Of a DNA stretch of 16,527 nt, positions 14,527 to 16,527 are shown one piece after another; the first letter of the stretch is position 1; each line of letters begins with the position of its first letter. The notes beneath the pieces are model-generated. The model was not told the origin of the DNA and ran no database searches. It worked only from the letters and a program-made list of their open reading frames with translations. Both the position numbers and the translations under genes were made by a program. Source of the DNA: PBB1 sp031380885 (lineage in GTDB: Bacteria; Pseudomonadota; Gammaproteobacteria; Burkholderiales; Burkholderiaceae_C); the NCBI GenBank assembly GCA_031380885.1, contig JANMXL010000017.1:1-16527 (forward strand), in the 5' to 3' direction.

Positions 14527-14761
14527 CGTCCAGGGCCTTGAGCAGAGCTTTGTTACTCAGTGGATTCAAACCTTCAACCAGACCACCACGACCCAGGAAG
14601 ACAGGCAAGCGGAATCGACCGCGCTTGTGAGCGTCTGCCTTTGCGCGAAGGCGAAGTTGCAGGCCCTCCTCAATCAGGCGCGTCAAACTCGTTCGTTGCT
14701 GAGCCGCAAGCGCCTTGGCATCGGCAAGAAGTTGGTCGTTGAGGTCGAGGGTGGTCTTCAT
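14516..14761 (-). CDS. vapB: Antitoxin, VapB-like (ribbon-helix-helix type)
   Basis: This 81-aa protein begins MKTTLDLNDQLLADAKALAA followed by QQRTSLTRLIEEGL. The pattern is a beta strand with two helices, as in ribbon-helix-helix VapB antitoxins of the DUF2191 kind, which neutralise VapC and repress their own operon. The C-terminal half (Arg-rich RGRFRLPVFLGRGG, then NPLSNKALLKALDDDA) is the likely toxin-binding tail. It is directly upstream of vapC with an 11-nt overlap. The start at 14761 has no SD. The predicted -10 box ends 7 nt ahead, so the transcript may begin at or next to the AUG. The perfect palindrome 14769-14788 is the obvious operator. Confidence 0.88.
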   Translation of the reverse strand: MKTTLDLNDQLLADAKALAAQQRTSLTRLIEEGLQLRLRAKADAHKRGRFRLPVFLGRGGLVEGLNPLSNKALLKALDDDA

Positions 14762-14767
14762 GAAAGC

Positions 14768-14797
14768 ATGATACAGAATTCTGTATCAGGGCGCCAA
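14768..14797 (-). promoter_or_regulatory. Predicted vapBC promoter overlapping the operator
   Basis: On the minus strand TTGGCG (14797-14792, 4 of 6 to the -35 consensus) is followed after 18 bp by TATCAT (14773-14768, 5 of 6 to the -10 consensus). The operator palindrome fills the spacer and enters the -10 box, so a bound antitoxin would block RNA polymerase. A start about 7 nt below the -10 falls at the vapB ATG, predicting a leaderless mRNA. Confidence 0.5.
14769..14788. promoter_or_regulatory. Perfect 20-bp palindrome, predicted VapB operator
   Basis: TGATACAGAATTCTGTATCA is identical to its own reverse complement over all 20 bases and lies 7 bp upstream of the vapB ATG. A site of this symmetry fits a dimer-of-dimers ribbon-helix-helix repressor. 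Its half sites are ACAG-AATT-CTGT in orientation, which is not the LexA pattern (CTGT...ACAG). Confidence 0.8.
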
Positions 14798-14888
14798 AGC
14801 GCGCTATAGACCGGGGCAATCTCGTCGCCCATCTTGGCTATGTGAGCGGCCCTGGCTTGTGCCGACGTGCGTTCGGATGTGGACATGA

Positions 14889-14955
14889 TGCGCCCTAACC
14901 CAATATGTGACGCAAAACTGCGCCCGTAACAGGATATCAGCCCAAAACTGCGCCC
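14889..14955 (-). repeat. Direct repeats of GGGCGCAGTTTTG with 30-bp period
   Basis: On the minus strand GGGCGCAGTTTTG occurs at 14955-14943 and again at 14925-14913. A shortened copy, GGGCGCA, occurs at 14895-14889. The three copies begin exactly 30 bp apart, close to three helical turns, so they lie on about the same face of DNA. The sequence between copies is not conserved. They look like protein-binding iterons: transposase sites at an element end, or operators of the small ORF whose ATG follows the third copy by two bases. Confidence 0.6.
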
Positions 14956-14975
14956 ACATCCGGCCATGGGCGCAG
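14948..14975. repeat. 9-bp inverted repeat at outer edge of the iteron cluster
   Basis: CTGCGCCCA (14948-14956) and TGGGCGCAG (14967-14975) are perfect inverted copies separated by 10 bp. The left arm is part of the outermost iteron, so a fourth copy of the motif faces the other three. In RNA this would be a GC-rich hairpin; no T-run follows on either strand. Confidence 0.6.
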
Positions 14976-15017
14976 GCGAGATTCCGGGGAGCTGCGAGCA
15001 TTCGGTAGCAGCCCTTG

Positions 15018-15042
15018 TTTTGTCACCGTTCGACCGACAAAA
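15018..15042. promoter_or_regulatory. Dyad and possible promoter upstream of yidB
   Basis: TTTTGTC (15018-15024) and GACAAAA (15036-15042) form a 7-bp inverted repeat with an 11-bp spacer, 27 bp before the yidB ATG. A weak promoter could overlap it: TTGTTT (15015-15020), 17 bp, CAAAAT (15038-15043). The arms fit a repressor dimer site or a hairpin; which is unknown. Confidence 0.35.
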
Positions 15043-15068
15043 TCTGAATTTCACTTCAGGAGATTGCA

Positions 15069-15557
15069 ATGGGATTGCTCGATTCGGTGATCGGTGCGCT
15101 GGCAGGTGGCGGCACGCAAGGCCCTGCGGCAGGCGGTGGCGGACAGGGCGCCTTGCTCGGCATCGTTTTGGGGATGCTGACGAACCGCGGCGGCGGTGAT
15201 GCTGGTGCTGCCAGTGGAATGAGCGGGAACGGCGGGATCGGTGGGCTGGGCGACCTGCTGGCGAAATTCCAGCAGGCGGGGCTGGGCGACGCGGCGGCAT
15301 CGTGGGTCGGCACCGGCCAGAACCTGCCGGTCTCGGGCGAGCAGGTCGAGGGCGCGCTCGGAAGCGACTTGTTGTCGCAGATTGCCCGCCAGATCGGCTT
15401 GCCGCAAGGCGAGGTGGCCGGGCATTTGTCGCAAATGCTGCCGCAGGTGGTCGACCGCCTGACGCCGAATGGGCAGCTGCCTGAAGGCGGCGTTGATGCG
15501 GGTGCACTGCCCGGCTTCGAGGGCCTGGGCGACTTGCTGGGGCGCTTCTCGAAGTGA
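15069..15557 (+). CDS. yidB: YidB family protein (DUF937)
   Basis: This 162-aa glycine-rich protein begins MGLLDSVIGALAGGG and has a Gly/Ala-rich, low-complexity region to about residue 65. A more ordered C-terminal half follows: GLGDLLAKFQQAGLGDAAASWVGTGQNLPVS, a helical LLSQIARQIGLPQGEVAGHLSQ block, then LPQVVDRLTPNGQLP. This arrangement is typical of YidB/DUF937, a widespread bacterial family without an established biochemical role. There is no signal peptide or true membrane span. AGGAGA at 15058-15063 is a good SD, 5 nt before the ATG. The stop is 1 bp from the stop of the convergent methyltransferase gene. Confidence 0.9.
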   Translation: MGLLDSVIGALAGGGTQGPAAGGGGQGALLGIVLGMLTNRGGGDAGAASGMSGNGGIGGLGDLLAKFQQAGLGDAAASWVGTGQNLPVSGEQVEGALGSDLLSQIARQIGLPQGEVAGHLSQMLPQVVDRLTPNGQLPEGGVDAGALPGFEGLGDLLGRFSK

Positions 15558-15558
15558 G

Positions 15559-16527
15559 CTAACGCGGCGCGGCAGCGTCGCTGCGCATCGTGCCGGCCAC
15601 CAGATCGAAGCGGAACAGGCGGCATTCGATCGGGCCGTTCCACAGTGGCGTGCGACGCGATTCTTTCAGCCGCATGGCGCCGGGCAGCTTCATGTCGGGG
15701 CTGAGCACATGGGCCGTCCAGCCTGCCGGGTGCTGGGTGTAGGCACGTTTCCAGTGCGCGCTGAGGCGGGCAAAAAAGTCGTCGGGCAGTGCCTTGTTGC
15801 CGGGTTCGTCATCGGCGTACCGCGACATGGCCGACGGCGCGGCCTTGCCCGCCACCTCGAAGCGCTCGCCGTACGGCGGGTTCAGCATCAGTGTGCCGGG
15901 CAGGTCGGCGGGCAACTCGGGCGCCGGGCGCTCCAGCGCGTCGCCGCCGTTGAAGGTGATGGCGGCCTCGACGCCGGCGCGCTGCGCATTGCGGCGCGCA
16001 AAGTCGACCATGCGGAACGACACGTCGCTCGCAAAAATCGGCACCGCTGACGCATGGATGCGCGCCTGCGCATGGCTGCGCAGCCGCTGCAACTCGGCAC
16101 GCATTTCCGGTGTGGCAAACGGCAGCAAGCGCTCGAAGGCGAAGCGACGTTTCAAGCCCGGTGCGATGCCGCAGGCGATCTGGGCGGCTTCGATCGCGAT
16201 GGTGCCCGAGCCGCAGCAGGGGTCGTGCAACGCACCGCCGGCGTCAGGCCGGCCCTGCCAGCCGGCAGCGGCCAGCATCGCGGCGGCCAGCGTTTCCTTC
16301 AGCGGCGCATCGCCCTTGTCTTCGCGCCAGCCGCGCTTGAAGAGGGGTTCGCCGGAGGTGTCGACATACAGCGCCGCGCGTTCTTCACCGAGGTGCAGTA
16401 CCAGCGCGAGGTCGGGGTTGCGGATGTCGACGCTCGGCCGCTCGCCGGTGGCGTCGCGCAGGTGGTCGCACACCGCATCCTTGATGCGCAGCGCCGCGAA
16501 GTTCAGGCTGCGCAGCGGGCTGCGGTG
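15559..16527 (-). CDS. rlmL: THUMP-type class I RNA methyltransferase (RlmL-like), 5' end outside window
   Basis: The frame is open to the right edge of the window, giving 322 visible residues; the start and the front of the THUMP domain lie beyond base 16527. PLRSLNFAALRIKDAVCDHL and YVDTSGEPLFKRGWRED are the end of the THUMP region and the linker typical of the YcbY/RlmL group, which makes m2G2445 in 23S rRNA. The Rossmann methylase core follows, with LHDPCCGSGTIAIEAAQIAC as the SAM-binding motif I, SDVSFRMVDFARRNAQRAGV, and the catalytic MLNPPYGERFEV (NPPY, typical of N2-guanine methylation). It ends shortly after the methylase core at DAAAPR, so there is no RlmK half as in the fused Escherichia coli protein. 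Assignment to RlmL, not another NPPY THUMP enzyme, is by overall pattern. Confidence 0.87.
   Translation of the reverse strand, partial: HRSPLRSLNFAALRIKDAVCDHLRDATGERPSVDIRNPDLALVLHLGEERAALYVDTSGEPLFKRGWREDKGDAPLKETLAAAMLAAAGWQGRPDAGGALHDPCCGSGTIAIEAAQIACGIAPGLKRRFAFERLLPFATPEMRAELQRLRSHAQARIHASAVPIFASDVSFRMVDFARRNAQRAGVEAAITFNGGDALERPAPELPADLPGTLMLNPPYGERFEVAGKAAPSAMSRYADDEPGNKALPDDFFARLSAHWKRAYTQHPAGWTAHVLSPDMKLPGAMRLKESRRTPLWNGPIECRLFRFDLVAGTMRSDAAAPR

Larger units (their letters stand above)
14758..14886 (-). pseudogene. 42-codon ORF ahead of vapB, possible truncated gene start
   Basis: The ORF begins MSTSERTSAQARAAHIAKMG, continues DEIAPVYSALW and ends RPDTEFCIMLS. Its TGA (14760-14758) overlaps the vapB ATG as ATGA. 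The first ~31 residues look like a normal soluble protein start. From memory, and unverified, they resemble the N-terminus of a conserved bacterial hypothetical family that continues after ALW with a Trp/His-rich helix. The last residues are simply the translation of the operator palindrome, so the sequence appears to break at about base 14790. Either it is the stump of a gene cut by arrival of vapBC, or it is a short leader peptide coupled to vapB. No strong SD is visible. Confidence 0.35.

Noticed and set aside
14769..14788. LexA/SOS box
   Set aside because: The palindrome has ACAG...CTGT, the opposite order to the LexA consensus CTGT-N8-ACAG. The neighbouring VapB gene explains the site.
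14889..14955. CRISPR array
   Set aside because: The repeat unit is only 13 bp with at most three imperfect copies and 17-bp intervals, and there are no cas genes.

Overview
This GC-rich window has dense, short-gapped genes. Its gene families (YecA, DadA/ArgP, NudJ-MnmA, three-subunit transhydrogenase, FadD, RsmE, YidB, RlmL-type methylase) suggest a betaproteobacterial chromosome, most likely Burkholderiales of the Rubrivivax/Leptothrix/Ideonella type. The taxon is inferred from protein flavour and base composition, not from a marker gene. Most of the window is ordinary core and metabolic sequence. The accessory part is about 14.0-15.0 kb.

Layout. 1-675 (+) is the 3' part of a YecA/UPF0149 protein. 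It converges on a D-amino-acid dehydrogenase (696-2003, -), which is divergent from an ArgP-type LysR regulator (2105-3130, +). The ~100 bp between these two holds repeated and palindromic motifs that look like an operator. A 400-bp stretch follows with one plausible 75-aa gene (3241-3468, +). On the minus strand, in transcription order, come nudJ (8405-7914), mnmA (7917-6739), a secreted cupredoxin-like protein (6654-5980) and a membrane-bound HAMP-GGDEF-EAL protein (5983-3530). nudJ/mnmA overlap by GTGA and cupredoxin/GGDEF-EAL overlap by ATGA, so both pairs look translationally coupled.

Divergent from nudJ, a plus-strand operon carries the proton-translocating NAD(P) transhydrogenase split into three genes (pntAa 8577-9707, pntAb 9724-10065, pntB 10062-11486). 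It continues into fadD (11505-13178) and rsmE (13221-13964). The first four genes concern NADPH supply and fatty-acid activation; rsmE is rRNA modification.

The accessory segment holds a VapB/VapC toxin-antitoxin pair (14761-14089, -). A perfect 20-bp palindrome overlaps its likely -10 box, and the promoter geometry predicts a leaderless antitoxin mRNA. Immediately upstream a 42-codon ORF ends in an ATGA overlap with vapB and may be the 5' stump of a truncated gene. Beyond it, GGGCGCA-type motifs recur exactly every 30 bp and end in a 9-bp inverted repeat. I regard this junction as the least explained part of the window. The window closes with yidB (15069-15557, +) converging, with a 1-bp gap, on a THUMP-type RNA methyltransferase (15559 to the window end, -; 5' part outside).

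I see no rRNA, tRNA, CRISPR array, complete insertion sequence or prophage. I could not run any database search, so family assignments rest on motifs read by eye and on recall.
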